Shown here: in pieces, positions 1 to 8,708 of the stretch
Layout of the letters: each line of letters opens with the position of its first letter
Position numbering within the stretch: position 1 is the stretch's first letter
Origin: Chloroflexota bacterium
GTDB taxonomy: Bacteria; Chloroflexota; Anaerolineae; Anaerolineales; Anaerolineaceae
Reading direction: 5' to 3'
Assembly: GCA_016838895.1 (NCBI GenBank)
Contig: JAEKNU010000038.1
Span: forward strand, 1-41,103
Length of the DNA: 41,103 bases
The notes under the pieces: generated by a model
What the model was told of the DNA's origin: nothing
The model's database searches: none
Seen by the model: the letters and a program-made list of their open reading frames with translations, nothing else
Position numbers and translations under genes: made by a program

Positions 1-297
1 TATAGCAATGCCACCTGCCGTGAATGTCAGGTAGGGCATTATCATTTAAAGGCTGTCAGTTATTTTACCTGGATGGGTGATGAGATGGTGGTTATCCCTG
101 ATTTCCCAGCCTGGGCGTGTGATGTATGCGGTACCCGTATTTATGACGATCATGCCCTGACGCAGCTCAATTTTTTGCTGAATCCTTCGGCGGGGAAACC
201 CATATCCCAGACTCGCAGCTGGCCGGTTGCAGGCACACCGCCTGAAAGTGATTTTCCAGATGCACTGGAGCATAAGCCTACAAGAGGCTTAGGATAA
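1..297 (+). CDS. YgiT-type zinc finger protein (5' end cut by window)
   Basis: The frame is open from the first base and ends with TAA at 295-297, so the gene begins before the window. Visible residues carry two CxxC pairs (residues 6-9 and 40-43 of the visible part, the second as CDVCG) about 30 residues apart. This is the arrangement of the YgiT-type (MqsA N-terminal) zinc finger, usually the N-terminal half of an antitoxin or a stand-alone small protein beside a BrnT- or MqsR-like toxin. The visible end is a short basic tail with no HTH, so this looks like a stand-alone zinc finger protein. Any partner gene would lie to the left. An ATG at 73 is too late, because it would discard the first CxxC. 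Confidence 0.6.
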   Translation, partial: YSNATCRECQVGHYHLKAVSYFTWMGDEMVVIPDFPAWACDVCGTRIYDDHALTQLNFLLNPSAGKPISQTRSWPVAGTPPESDFPDALEHKPTRGLG

Positions 298-304
298 TAA
301 AGAT

Positions 305-338
305 AAAAAAAGTAGCGGATTTTTCCACTACTTTTTTT
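305..338. terminator. Bidirectional intrinsic terminator
   Basis: Arms 305-319 and 324-338 pair over 15 bases with one mismatch around a TTTT loop. The outer A and T runs give a U-tract on either strand. It lies between the convergent ends of the zinc finger gene (+) and the HAD phosphatase (-) and can serve both. Confidence 0.75.
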
Positions 339-356
339 TTACCAGGGAATCAATAT

Positions 357-1133
357 TTACACATATTTTAATAATTCTGCCACAGACGGAATCACGTGAC
401 GCGGACGGTATGGATATAATGAGATGCTTTCTTTTGTGGTGACGCCTGTGAGGACCAATATCGTATCCATGCCACTTTCTGTTCCTGCTATGATATCTGT
501 ATCCATGCGATCACCCATCATAATTGTATTTTCAGAATGTACACCCAGATAATTTAGGGCAGAACGCATCATAAAGGGGTTGGGTTTTCCAACAAAAAAT
601 GGTGCTTTTCCACTGGCGGATTGAATTAATGCAGCCATAGCACCACAAGCGGGTACAATACCCTTATCAGATGGCCCAGTTGTATCTGGATTTGTGGCAA
701 CGAAAATGGCGCCATTCAGGATAAGGCGAATCCCTTTGGTAATATGTTCATAATGGTAAGTAAAGGTTTCACCCAGTACGACATAATCTGGATTGGTATC
801 CGTAACGATATAACCAACCTGGTGAATTGCTTCGGTTAATCCACTCTCCCCGATCACAAAAGCTGTTCCATTGGGCACTTGTGATTGCATGAAATTCGCC
901 GTTGCCATAGCAGATGTAAAGATACGTTCCATTGGAATATCCAGACCGGAATTTTGAAATCTATGGGATAAATCAGTTGGTGTATACAATGGATTATTCG
1001 TTAAGACAAGGAATGGTATATCCTTTTCTTTTAATGTATTAATAAATTTATCAGCGCCGGGAATCATTTTTTTGCCATGAACTAAAACACCATCCATATC
1101 GATAAGAAAATTTTTATTCCAAATGTCTTTCAT
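357..1133 (-). CDS. HAD-IIA family phosphatase (NagD/AraL-like)
   Basis: A 258-residue cytoplasmic phosphatase of the haloacid dehalogenase superfamily, subclass IIA. Motif I is DMDGVL (nucleophile Asp12, general acid Asp14). Motif II is the Thr in LTNN near residue 45. Motif III Lys lies in GKPNP, and motif IV is MGDRMDTDI. The length matches NagD/AraL enzymes, which hydrolyse small sugar or nucleotide phosphates; the substrate cannot be read from sequence. The start lies 6 bp after the kinase stop, with a GAGG ribosome-binding site inside the kinase end, so the two are probably cotranscribed. A link between kinase signalling and this enzyme is inference from position only. Confidence 0.85.
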   Translation of the reverse strand: MKDIWNKNFLIDMDGVLVHGKKMIPGADKFINTLKEKDIPFLVLTNNPLYTPTDLSHRFQNSGLDIPMERIFTSAMATANFMQSQVPNGTAFVIGESGLTEAIHQVGYIVTDTNPDYVVLGETFTYHYEHITKGIRLILNGAIFVATNPDTTGPSDKGIVPACGAMAALIQSASGKAPFFVGKPNPFMMRSALNYLGVHSENTIMMGDRMDTDIIAGTESGMDTILVLTGVTTKESISLYPYRPRHVIPSVAELLKYV

Positions 1134-1139
1134 AATACC

Positions 1140-3182
1140 TCAATTGTCGTTTGCTATTTGCTGCCATGCAGCCTGGCGATCATTCGCTTCATGCATAGTC
1201 AGATTTGTTTTTAGTAATCCAGTGGAGGTCATAATAAATACATCCTCCTGCGAGCCGTTTTCACCATAGGCGGTATACACAATCCAATTTCCATCAGGTG
1301 ACCATTCCGGCCAACGGCTGTAATTATTATCTGCGGTTAACAGTGTCTTTTTTGCACCAGAAAAGCGCATTTCCATACTGTAAATGTGGTATAGCCTACC
1401 TTCAATTCTACTGTAAACCAGATAAGTACCGTCGGCTGACAAATCAGGGTCAGTAACTTCTCCTAATTGACCAAATGTAGTTGTTCTATCAAATGGTCTG
1501 GGTGTGGGGTAAGGTGTAGGAAAAATATCACCTTCCCAGATATGCTTATATAGATATTGGTGGCTGCGGGCATTGATTACGTTTAGCAGAGCGTCCATGT
1601 TGGGTGTCCAAAAAGGCGAATATTCATCATACTCGGAGACGATTCGCTGCATATTACGGCCATCAGGTTCCATAAAATAAATTTGATGTACCTCACTATA
1701 CCGTCCAAAATTGGCAAAAGCGATATACTCACCATCCGGAGAATATACAGCCCCAGTATCATCACCTTTTTGATAAGTAAGATTTCTGGCAGGCATATCT
1801 GGTTTATTCAGATTCAGAACCCAAATCTCTTTTCCAAGATGCCCGTCAGCTGGGTTTCCTTCGGCGGTGTAAAGCATTTTACTGCCATCCGGTGACCAGG
1901 CGATATCGGATTTATCATATTCGTCAAAGGTGAGTTGGCGTGGATCATCTGCTGTGAGAGCGCCATCGGCGTTCATAAACACATTCATAGTCCAGATTTG
2001 ATCAACCCCATCAGGAGAACGATCACTGATAAAGGCTACTTTTCCGCCACCGCCAATGCTTTCAAAAGCAGGTGTTGGCGTCAATGTAATCGTTGGGCTG
2101 GGAGTTGGTTGTGCTGTTTCTGTTGAGGTTGGCTCCAGGCTGGCTGTACTGCTTATTTCCGCAGCATTGGAAGTATTTGAATTATTTTGATCGGTATTCA
2201 CAGCAGCTACAGACGGATTATTATTGGATGGTGTAAATAACTTTGGCAGGAAAATTACCCCACTACCGATTATTGAAATGGCTAATATTCCACCAATAAC
2301 AGGCATTAGCCATTTCGGTGTTGGTTTCTTGACCAATGAGACCGTACTGTACATAGACGGTCCGCTGGCGATGGGTGTGTAAGCAGGGTCAACCAGCGTG
2401 CGAATAAAATCTTCCACACTGACAAAACGTTGATCCGGCTTAATGGATAAGGCACGTTCGAAAGCTGGTGCAAAATGAGGTGGTAAACCTGATTTTAGTA
2501 AATTCATTGGTGTGAGTATGGCTTTACCTAAAGCACGCTGTACGCTATCTGCAGGTCGTTGTCCTGTTATGAGATGGAAAAGGGTTGCAGCAAGAGAGTA
2601 CTGGTCAGAAAATGGGCCTGTACGCGCATTACCATATTGTTCTGGTGGTGCATAACCGGGGGTGTAGCCTTTTGCACCCGCTGAGGTAGCCTGAGCAGTA
2701 CTGCCGCTTTTGGCAATACCGAAGTCTACCAACACACAATGGCCTTTATCATCTACCTTAATATTGGCAGGTTTGATATCTCTGTGAATAATAGGAGGAT
2801 TTTGAGCATGCAGAAATTGTACAGCTTTACCAAGTTGGCGGGCGTAAGATAGAACCACATCCAATGGGAAGGTCTCACCTCTGTCAAGAATGTCCTGCAG
2901 ATCCTGTCCTTTGACAAAATCCATTACCAGATATTCGTTTGTTTGCAGAATAAAGTGATCAATAACGCGTGGCAAATTTGGATGATGCAGTGCAGCCAAC
3001 ATACGCGCTTCCTGCAGGAATTGGGTCGTACTTTCCTCGCTATGATCACGATTGCTTTTGATGGCAACCTGAATATCCAGGTTTTGATCGTAAGCTAAAT
3101 AAACAGCCCCCATACCGCCTCTGCCTAACAATCGGATGATTCGGTAACGATTTTTTAAAATGGTTTCTGGTTGCAAAAACAT
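1140..3182 (-). CDS. Membrane-anchored Ser/Thr protein kinase with C-terminal TolB-like propeller
   Basis: Residues 1-265 are a PknB-type (Hanks) kinase: glycine loop GRGGMGAV at 20-27, ATP-binding Lys42 in AIK, catalytic HRDIKPAN at 133-140, DFG at 153-155, and APPEQYG in the activation segment. A transmembrane helix follows at about 291-312, then a T/P/S-rich linker, then an extracytoplasmic beta-propeller with PD40/TolB-type WSPDG repeats (about 385-680). The kinase would face the cytoplasm and the propeller the outside, as in a receptor kinase. I chose the ATG at 3182 because AGGAG stands 7 bases before it. An upstream in-frame ATG at 3197 adds five residues but its AGGAG is only one base away. 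The HAD gene downstream is probably in the same operon. Confidence 0.9.
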   Translation of the reverse strand: MFLQPETILKNRYRIIRLLGRGGMGAVYLAYDQNLDIQVAIKSNRDHSEESTTQFLQEARMLAALHHPNLPRVIDHFILQTNEYLVMDFVKGQDLQDILDRGETFPLDVVLSYARQLGKAVQFLHAQNPPIIHRDIKPANIKVDDKGHCVLVDFGIAKSGSTAQATSAGAKGYTPGYAPPEQYGNARTGPFSDQYSLAATLFHLITGQRPADSVQRALGKAILTPMNLLKSGLPPHFAPAFERALSIKPDQRFVSVEDFIRTLVDPAYTPIASGPSMYSTVSLVKKPTPKWLMPVIGGILAISIIGSGVIFLPKLFTPSNNNPSVAAVNTDQNNSNTSNAAEISSTASLEPTSTETAQPTPSPTITLTPTPAFESIGGGGKVAFISDRSPDGVDQIWTMNVFMNADGALTADDPRQLTFDEYDKSDIAWSPDGSKMLYTAEGNPADGHLGKEIWVLNLNKPDMPARNLTYQKGDDTGAVYSPDGEYIAFANFGRYSEVHQIYFMEPDGRNMQRIVSEYDEYSPFWTPNMDALLNVINARSHQYLYKHIWEGDIFPTPYPTPRPFDRTTTFGQLGEVTDPDLSADGTYLVYSRIEGRLYHIYSMEMRFSGAKKTLLTADNNYSRWPEWSPDGNWIVYTAYGENGSQEDVFIMTSTGLLKTNLTMHEANDRQAAWQQIANDN

Positions 3183-3317
3183 ACCTTTTCTCCTCATACT
3201 CCTACTCTACTAATATTAACAGGAATTGAGTGGAAAGGAAACCGCAGATGGTTAATGAATTTAGAAAAACGTTAATTAATCTTGATTGATGTGATTAGTT
3301 GAGGTAAATCGCTATTT

Positions 3318-4052
3318 TTACAAACAGGTGAGGATCAAAAGTACACCCATGATGAGTACAACTGCATAAATGGTCTTGTTAAATTTTTGAGTTGGCAAAT
3401 GTTTTGCTATGAGGCTTCCCAATACAAAAGCGAGGAATACAGCCGGTATCGCGATGGAAAATAAATGGAATGCTTCTGTTGTCCACAATCCGCTGCTGAG
3501 ATGACTGATAATAATTAGTAAATTCGTGGGCAGGAAATAGCTTTGCATGGTGGCGCGAAAAGTAGCGGGATCCCATTTACGCATCAGACCATATAACACA
3601 ATCGGGGGACCATTTGTATTGTAGGCACTGCCTAACACACCTGCGACAAATCCGAATCCATATGCGGAGCCCTCGGAGATCGTAGGAGTTTGTTTTGGAT
3701 AAAAAATATTTAGTAATGCGGTCAGAATGAGGATGATGCCCAGAATTAATTTTGTAATTGGTTCAGGAATATACTGAAGATAAAGGACACCGAAGGGAAT
3801 ACCGATTAATGAAGCAAGAATCAAACGCCAGGTACTGCGAATATTGATGAAGCGCCACTCACGCAGCAGTATGGCAACTGCCAAAAGAAATCCAAAAACA
3901 GCCACAATGGGTGTGGCTAATTTTATGCTGATAACCAAAGCCAGCAGGGGCATTTCTATCAGGGCGTCCCCAAAGCCAAAGGTAGTACGTACCAGTGCGC
4001 CGAGGAACAATATTAAAATTGGCAGAAATATCGGTGAATGAAAGAATTCCAT
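3318..4052 (-). CDS. TauE/SafE family sulfite/anion exporter (TSUP)
   Basis: A 244-residue integral membrane protein with about seven to eight hydrophobic helices. The N-terminal FLGALVRTTFGFGDAL motif and the central AGVLGSAYNTNGPP motif are the two duplicated signature stretches of the TauE/SafE (TSUP, former DUF81) family. Members move sulfite, sulfoacetate or other organosulfur anions across the cytoplasmic membrane, or act in sulfur metabolism more broadly; the substrate here is unknown. It reads alone, with gaps of over 100 bp on both sides. The MetA and rRNA methyltransferase genes nearby do not by themselves define a sulfur operon. Confidence 0.85.
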   Translation of the reverse strand: MEFFHSPIFLPILILFLGALVRTTFGFGDALIEMPLLALVISIKLATPIVAVFGFLLAVAILLREWRFINIRSTWRLILASLIGIPFGVLYLQYIPEPITKLILGIILILTALLNIFYPKQTPTISEGSAYGFGFVAGVLGSAYNTNGPPIVLYGLMRKWDPATFRATMQSYFLPTNLLIIISHLSSGLWTTEAFHLFSIAIPAVFLAFVLGSLIAKHLPTQKFNKTIYAVVLIMGVLLILTCL

Positions 4053-4190
4053 CGCAATAGTATAACCGCAAATATTGATTTTGTTGGTGATGTTTTTAAT
4101 TCAGGAAATAAGAGGATAAATTGGCTGGGTTTACAAAGTAATGCTTGAAACAACATGCATAAGCTAAACTAGCAATTCTAGGGATACAAT

Positions 4191-5387
4191 CTAGTCATTC
4201 ACAATTTTAAGTAAGACAAATTTGAGATAACGCAATTCGCTCATTGCCAATGGGGCGGGGTGGTCAGAGGATTGTGAATTTATTTTTAAAACAACTGCTT
4301 TACGGCGTGCTTTTGAAACGCCCTCCTCACAGCATTGGATAAACATTTCCTGGGTGATATGGCTGGAACAGGAAGATAATGCCAAATAGCCATTTTTGCG
4401 TGTTATGCGAGCCCCTTTTTCGATAAGGGTTTGATAAGCTGCCATCGCCTTGGGAACGGATGCCTCTGAATGCGCAAAGGATGGTGGATCCAGAATGACA
4501 ATATCCCAGTTGCGTTGTGTTTGAATGGCTTCATCCATGAATTGATAGGCGTCACTGGCGACAGCCAGATGACAGCCTTCTGAAAGACCATTCATTTGCC
4601 AATGAGTATTAGCAGTTTCTACCGCAGGTTTGGCAATATCAACTGTGGTTACTTCACTGGCGCCGCCTTTTCCGGCATAGACAGAAAACCCGCCTGTATA
4701 TCCAAAAATATTTACGACCTGCTTTCCATTGGCAATCAATTCAATCTGCCGTCGGTTTTCTCGCTGATCCAGAAAGAAGCCGGTTTTTTGGCCCTGCTGC
4801 AAATCTGCAGTGAAGAGGTGTCCATATTCATTAAACGTTACCGGTTCATTTGGTACTGTTCCAAAAAGAGTTAATGGTTTATTGTGAAAGCGCGAACGAT
4901 CGATAATTGATTTGAGAGAAAAAGTCGTTTGCAACCAGTTAATGATGGTTTCCTGAGCATAAAATGCCCGGCATCCAGCGCTATCAAACTGAATAACAGC
5001 ATACTCATTGTAAATGTCACAGATCATGCCGGGTAAGCGATCACCTTCGCCGTTGATTAAGCGATATGCAGTTGTTGCAGGAGGCATACTTTGCTGCCTT
5101 ATCGCAAATGCCTCATTCAGGCGTGAGAGTAACCAGTTTTCTCTAGTAATATCCACGATTTGTGTGCTGCAAATACGGAAAGGGATGGGATGTTGTGGAT
5201 CCAGAAAACCAACCGCGATGGGTTTTCCACCCCTGTTATCCAGTAACACCGCTGCTGAACCCGATTTTGCAGTGGGGATATTGCGTAATGCATTTGCATA
5301 AACCCAACAATGACCGCGCTTTATGTTTTTTATGAGATCTTTTTGCAATTGAATTTGTTTGAAACCGAAGAATTTATCTGCCACCAC
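4191..5387 (-). CDS. rlmI: Class I rRNA m5C methyltransferase, RlmI-like (PUA + Rossmann)
   Basis: A 398-residue protein of usual length for RlmI/YccW. The N-terminal part (to about residue 75) is a PUA-type RNA-binding domain. A bridging region follows, then a Rossmann methyltransferase: SAM-binding NIFGYTGGFSVYA, the acidic strand end VTTVDI, motif IV VILDPPSF, and a Cys in LSSCSS that matches the nucleophile region. In Escherichia coli RlmI makes m5C1962 in 23S rRNA using SAM. The same fold also includes close relatives of other target specificity, so the exact base is inferred. Start is ATG at 5387. It is flanked by gaps over 130 bp and is probably its own transcript. Confidence 0.8.
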   Translation of the reverse strand: MVADKFFGFKQIQLQKDLIKNIKRGHCWVYANALRNIPTAKSGSAAVLLDNRGGKPIAVGFLDPQHPIPFRICSTQIVDITRENWLLSRLNEAFAIRQQSMPPATTAYRLINGEGDRLPGMICDIYNEYAVIQFDSAGCRAFYAQETIINWLQTTFSLKSIIDRSRFHNKPLTLFGTVPNEPVTFNEYGHLFTADLQQGQKTGFFLDQRENRRQIELIANGKQVVNIFGYTGGFSVYAGKGGASEVTTVDIAKPAVETANTHWQMNGLSEGCHLAVASDAYQFMDEAIQTQRNWDIVILDPPSFAHSEASVPKAMAAYQTLIEKGARITRKNGYLALSSCSSHITQEMFIQCCEEGVSKARRKAVVLKINSQSSDHPAPLAMSELRYLKFVLLKIVND

Positions 5388-5442
5388 AATCTTCCCTTTA
5401 TGACGTTAATTCATCTATTCTTATAAAGATCCATAATAAATA

Positions 5443-5520
5443 ATGACCGCCGAAGAAATTGTTGCGGCAATTCATGAATTGTCACTACTACAACAACAGG
5501 GTAATACATTAAGAAATTGA
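5443..5520 (+). pseudogene. Possible small ORF or gene remnant of 25 residues
   Basis: An open frame MTAEEIVAAIHELSLLQQQ... sits in the gap between two minus-strand genes and ends with TGA. Its start resembles the first helix of small bacterial regulators, and it has no convincing ribosome-binding site. It may be the stump of a decayed gene or chance. I cannot assign a function. Confidence 0.15.
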
Positions 5521-5546
5521 ATCAAGAAAATTGATGATTTCTAGGT

Positions 5547-6464
5547 TTATTGTAATTCATTCAAATCAAATGGCGTTTCCTGATAAACGTAATAGTTCAG
5601 CCAATTGGAAAATAGCAGATTGGCATGTGCCCGCCAGGTAACCAGTGGCGTGGTGTTGGGATCATCATTAAGATAGTAATTGCATGGCACCTGGATATCC
5701 AACCCTTTGGCAATATCACGATCGTATTCAGCTTTGAGGGTAAGGGGTTCATATTCAGAATGACCTGTGACAAATATCTGGCGACCATCTTTGGAGGCTA
5801 CAATGTAGATGCCTGCCTGTTCAGATTCGACTAGAATATCGAGTTCCGGGCATTTTTCTATATCCTCACGGCGCACTTCTGTATGCCGGGAATGTGGCGC
5901 ATATACAATATCATCAAATCCGCGCAGCAATTTTACATGCTGTTGGTTGATAGAATGTGCAAAGACACCGAACATTTTCCGGGGCAGCGGGTATTTTGGA
6001 ATACCGTAAAAGTGGTACATGCCTGCCTGCGCGCCCCAACAAATATGAAATGTGGAAAAGACGTTTTTACGTGCCCATTCCATGATTTGGGTTAACTCTT
6101 CCCAGTAATCGACTTCTTCAAAGGGCAGTAATTCAACCGGAGCACCGGTGATGATCATGCCATCAAAGCGCTGATTTTTAATTTCATCAAATGTGTTATA
6201 AAAAGATTCGAGATGCTCGTGAGATGTATTTTTCGAATGATGGGAAATGGGATGCAAAAAGGTTACATCCACCTGTAAGGAAGTATTCCCGATCACACGG
6301 AGTAATTGTGTTTCTGTAAAAATTTTTGTGGGCATGATATTCATGATCACGATTTTTAAGGGGCGAATATCCTGATGGCTGGCGCGTTCAACGCCCATGA
6401 CGAAAATATTCTCGCTTTCAAGTATTCCTTTGGCTGGCAAATGTTCAGCTATTCTTACGGGCAT
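5547..6464 (-). CDS. metAA: Homoserine O-acyltransferase, MetA family; residue 111 predicts acetyl-CoA
   Basis: First committed step of methionine synthesis: acylation of L-homoserine in the cytoplasm. At 305 residues it matches MetA. Catalytic Cys142 lies in CWGAQAG, the His of the dyad in TGHSEYEP, and the conserved Arg/Glu region in PHSRHTEV. Residue 111 by direct count is Glu (TGAPVELL). In this family Glu111 is associated with acetyl-CoA and Gly111 with succinyl-CoA, so the product is likely O-acetylhomoserine and the symbol metAA fits. An AAAGG site stands 7 bases before ATG 6464. It lies just after the groL terminator, and I saw no SAM-riboswitch fold in the 90 bp upstream. Confidence 0.92.
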   Translation of the reverse strand: MPVRIAEHLPAKGILESENIFVMGVERASHQDIRPLKIVIMNIMPTKIFTETQLLRVIGNTSLQVDVTFLHPISHHSKNTSHEHLESFYNTFDEIKNQRFDGMIITGAPVELLPFEEVDYWEELTQIMEWARKNVFSTFHICWGAQAGMYHFYGIPKYPLPRKMFGVFAHSINQQHVKLLRGFDDIVYAPHSRHTEVRREDIEKCPELDILVESEQAGIYIVASKDGRQIFVTGHSEYEPLTLKAEYDRDIAKGLDIQVPCNYYLNDDPNTTPLVTWRAHANLLFSNWLNYYVYQETPFDLNELQ

Positions 6465-6553
6465 AATAAAACCTTTTCTGTTTAATTTTGATGATGGGAA
6501 ACCTGAGCGTGCTTGTCAGGACAATGTGCAGGAATTCAGGCACAATTTTACCA

Positions 6554-6584
6554 TAAAAAAACCCCTGCAATTTGCAGGGGTTTT
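6554..6584 (-). terminator. Intrinsic terminator of groSL
   Basis: CCCCTGC/GCAGGGG arms around a 5-nt AT loop, flanked by A on the left and T on the right. Read on the minus strand it ends in a U-run just after the groL stop at 6602. It separates groSL from metA. Confidence 0.85.
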
Positions 6585-6601
6585 GAGCGATCAATCTGTA
6601 T

Positions 6602-8236
6602 TTAGTAAGGCATTTGTGGTTGTGCTGGCATTGCGGATTCCGGTTGGGGAACATCAGTTACCAATGCTTCGGTGGTCAGGATCATAGCAGCGATTGAAGC
6701 TGCATTTTCCATTGCGCCGCGGGTAACTTTTGCAGGGTCAATTACACCGGCTTTGAGCATATCGCCATAGGTTTCGGTGAGCACATCGTAGCCGATTTTC
6801 AAACTTTTTACTTTGGCTTGTTCACGACGGACATTCTCAATGATCACGGAACCATCTTTTCCGGCATTTTCAGCGATCTTTCGCATGGGAACTTCCAATG
6901 CTTTGCGAACGATGTTGACGCCGATCTGTTCGTCATCGCTATCCATTTTGATACCATCCAGAGCGGAAATGGCGTTAATCAATGCAACTCCACCACCTGG
7001 GACGATACCTTCTTCAACGGCTGCACGAGTGGCAGAAAGAGCATCTTCAACACGATGTTTCTTTTCTTTCAGCTCAGTTTCGGTTGCTGCGCCAACACGA
7101 ATGATGGCAACACCACCGGTCAGTTTAGCCAGGCGTTCCTGCAGTTTTTCGCGATCGTAATCGCTGGTGCTTTTGTCGATTTCGATACGAATCTGATCGA
7201 TACGGCCTTTGATAGCGGCTTCGTCGCCTTTACCACCGATGATGGTGGTATTCTCTTTGTCGGAGACAACTTTTTCAGCCTGTCCAAGATCAGCGATGGT
7301 GACGGTTTCGAGCTTGCGCCCAGTTTCTTCAGAGATAACGGCAGCACCGGTGAGGGTGGCGATATCCTGCAGCATAGCTTTACGGCGATCGCCAAAGCCA
7401 GGGGCTTTGATACCGAGTACGTTTACCATACCACGCAGTTTGTTCAATACCAGGGTTGCCAGTGCTTCGCCATCAATATCTTCGGCGATGATTACCAGGT
7501 CGCGTTTTCCAACCTGGACCAATTTCTCAAGAACAGGAACGATATCAGCAGCAGCAGAGATCTTCTTGTCGTAAATCAGGATATTGGGTTCACTGATAAC
7601 GGCATCCATATGTTCGGAATCAGTCACGAAATAAGCAGAAATATAGCCGCGGTCAAATTGCATACCTTCAACATATTCCTGTTCGAATTCCAAACCTTTG
7701 GATTCTTCAACGGTGATCACACCGTCTTTACCAACTTTGTCCATCACATCAGCGATCAGATTGCCGATCATACGGTCCTGAGCGGAGATGCTGGCGACAT
7801 TGGCAATGTCATCTTTGGTTGTTAGTTCAATCGCCTGGCTTTTGATATTTTCGGCGATTGCTTTAGAGGAAGCCTCAATGCCACGTTTCAGTAACATGGG
7901 ATTGGCGCCAGCGGCTAAAGTTTTCAAGCCTTCAGTTACGATTGCGTGAGCAAGTACGGTTGAGGTAGTTGTACCATCACCAGCGATATCGTTGGTTTTG
8001 GTTGCTGCTTCTTTCAGTAATTGGGCGCCCATATTTTCAAATGGATCTTCCAATTCAATTTCTTTGGCTACGGTTACGCCATCATGGGTGATGGTAGGTG
8101 AACCAAATTTGCGATCGATTGCAACATTGCGACCTTTGGGGCCTAAGGTAGTCGCGACTGCGTTAGCGACGATGTCAATACCATTTTTTAAACTTCGGCG
8201 GGCCTCTTCGCCAAATAAAAGTTGTTTTGCTGCCAT
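6602..8236 (-). CDS. groL: Chaperonin GroEL (Hsp60)
   Basis: Large subunit of the ATP-driven double-ring folding chamber that works with GroES in the cytoplasm. Its 544 residues and motifs are standard: ATP loop [20 protein letters not shown], the central [11 protein letters not shown], and [10 protein letters not shown] near the C-terminus. The tail is P/Q/M-rich (ending QPQMPY) and lacks the GGM repeats of the E. coli protein, a common variation. It follows groS by 28 bp, giving the usual groS-groL order. Regulation is through the promoter and CIRCE operator upstream of groS. Long open frames on the opposite strand are shadows of its codon pattern. Confidence 0.98.
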   Translation of the reverse strand: MAAKQLLFGEEARRSLKNGIDIVANAVATTLGPKGRNVAIDRKFGSPTITHDGVTVAKEIELEDPFENMGAQLLKEAATKTNDIAGDGTTTSTVLAHAIVTEGLKTLAAGANPMLLKRGIEASSKAIAENIKSQAIELTTKDDIANVASISAQDRMIGNLIADVMDKVGKDGVITVEESKGLEFEQEYVEGMQFDRGYISAYFVTDSEHMDAVISEPNILIYDKKISAAADIVPVLEKLVQVGKRDLVIIAEDIDGEALATLVLNKLRGMVNVLGIKAPGFGDRRKAMLQDIATLTGAAVISEETGRKLETVTIADLGQAEKVVSDKENTTIIGGKGDEAAIKGRIDQIRIEIDKSTSDYDREKLQERLAKLTGGVAIIRVGAATETELKEKKHRVEDALSATRAAVEEGIVPGGGVALINAISALDGIKMDSDDEQIGVNIVRKALEVPMRKIAENAGKDGSVIIENVRREQAKVKSLKIGYDVLTETYGDMLKAGVIDPAKVTRGAMENAASIAAMILTTEALVTDVPQPESAMPAQPQMPY

Positions 8237-8264
8237 AGGTAAACTCCCTTTCTATTTCCTATTA

Positions 8265-8558
8265 TTATTCTACAATTGCCAGAATGTCGCTTTCGCGCAG
8301 AATGAGATATTTTTTGCCATCAAGTTTAATTTCAGTGCCACCGTATTTGGCAAATAACACGGTATCTTTTACTGCCACATCCATAGCGATGCGGTTACCT
8401 TTGTCGTCGCGATCACCAGCGCCCACTGCCAAAACAACACCCTTTTGGGGTTTTTCTTTAGCGGATTCCGGTAAAACGATGCCCGAAGCTGTAACTTCTT
8501 CTTGTTCAACGGGTTCAACGACAACTCTACTCCCTAATGGTTTGAGATTCATTGCCAT
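8265..8558 (-). CDS. groS: Co-chaperonin GroES (Hsp10)
   Basis: A 97-residue lid of the GroEL chamber. [18 protein letters not shown] at the N-terminus, the mobile-loop region TASGIVLPE, and the C-terminal [12 protein letters not shown] are typical. The frame stays open upstream to 8621, but that extension would run through the CIRCE operator. The ATG at 8558 has GGAGG six bases before it, which fixes the start. It is cotranscribed with groL. Confidence 0.97.
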   Translation of the reverse strand: MAMNLKPLGSRVVVEPVEQEEVTASGIVLPESAKEKPQKGVVLAVGAGDRDDKGNRIAMDVAVKDTVLFAKYGGTEIKLDGKKYLILRESDILAIVE

Positions 8559-8605
8559 AACTGCCTCCAGTATCAAATATTGATCTGTTTTTCGTTTATT
8601 GTGTT

Positions 8606-8632
8606 TTAGCACTCTTTGCACATGAGTGCTAA
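8606..8632 (-). promoter_or_regulatory. CIRCE operator (HrcA site)
   Basis: TTAGCACTC, nine bases, GAGTGCTAA: a perfect match to the CIRCE consensus bound by the heat-shock repressor HrcA. It lies in the groS leader, just downstream of the promoter, so HrcA would block the start of transcription until heat stress. The hrcA gene is not in this window. Confidence 0.97.
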
Positions 8633-8641
8633 TCCGTCCAA

Positions 8642-8670
8642 ATGATACCTATCTTTGGAGCAGAAGTCAA
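8642..8670 (-). promoter_or_regulatory. groSL sigma-70-type promoter
   Basis: On the minus strand TTGACT (8665-8670) and TATCAT (8642-8647) are separated by exactly 17 bases, with five of six matches at each hexamer. Transcription would start just before the CIRCE element. Confidence 0.85.
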
Positions 8671-8708
8671 GGAAAAAAAATCCATTCTAATAAAATTCTG
8701 ATACTGAT

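Noticed and set aside
6465..6553. SAM riboswitch upstream of metA
   Set aside because: The gap is under 90 bp and shows no conserved SAM-I core or terminator of its own.
6818..7825. 335-residue open frame on the plus strand opposite groL
   Set aside because: It lies wholly inside a clear GroEL gene, has a strange composition and no ribosome-binding site; such antisense frames are a codon-bias effect in groL.
8559..8621. N-terminal extension of GroES to 118 residues
   Set aside because: It would run through the CIRCE operator and lacks an SD; the start at 8558 has GGAGG six bases upstream.
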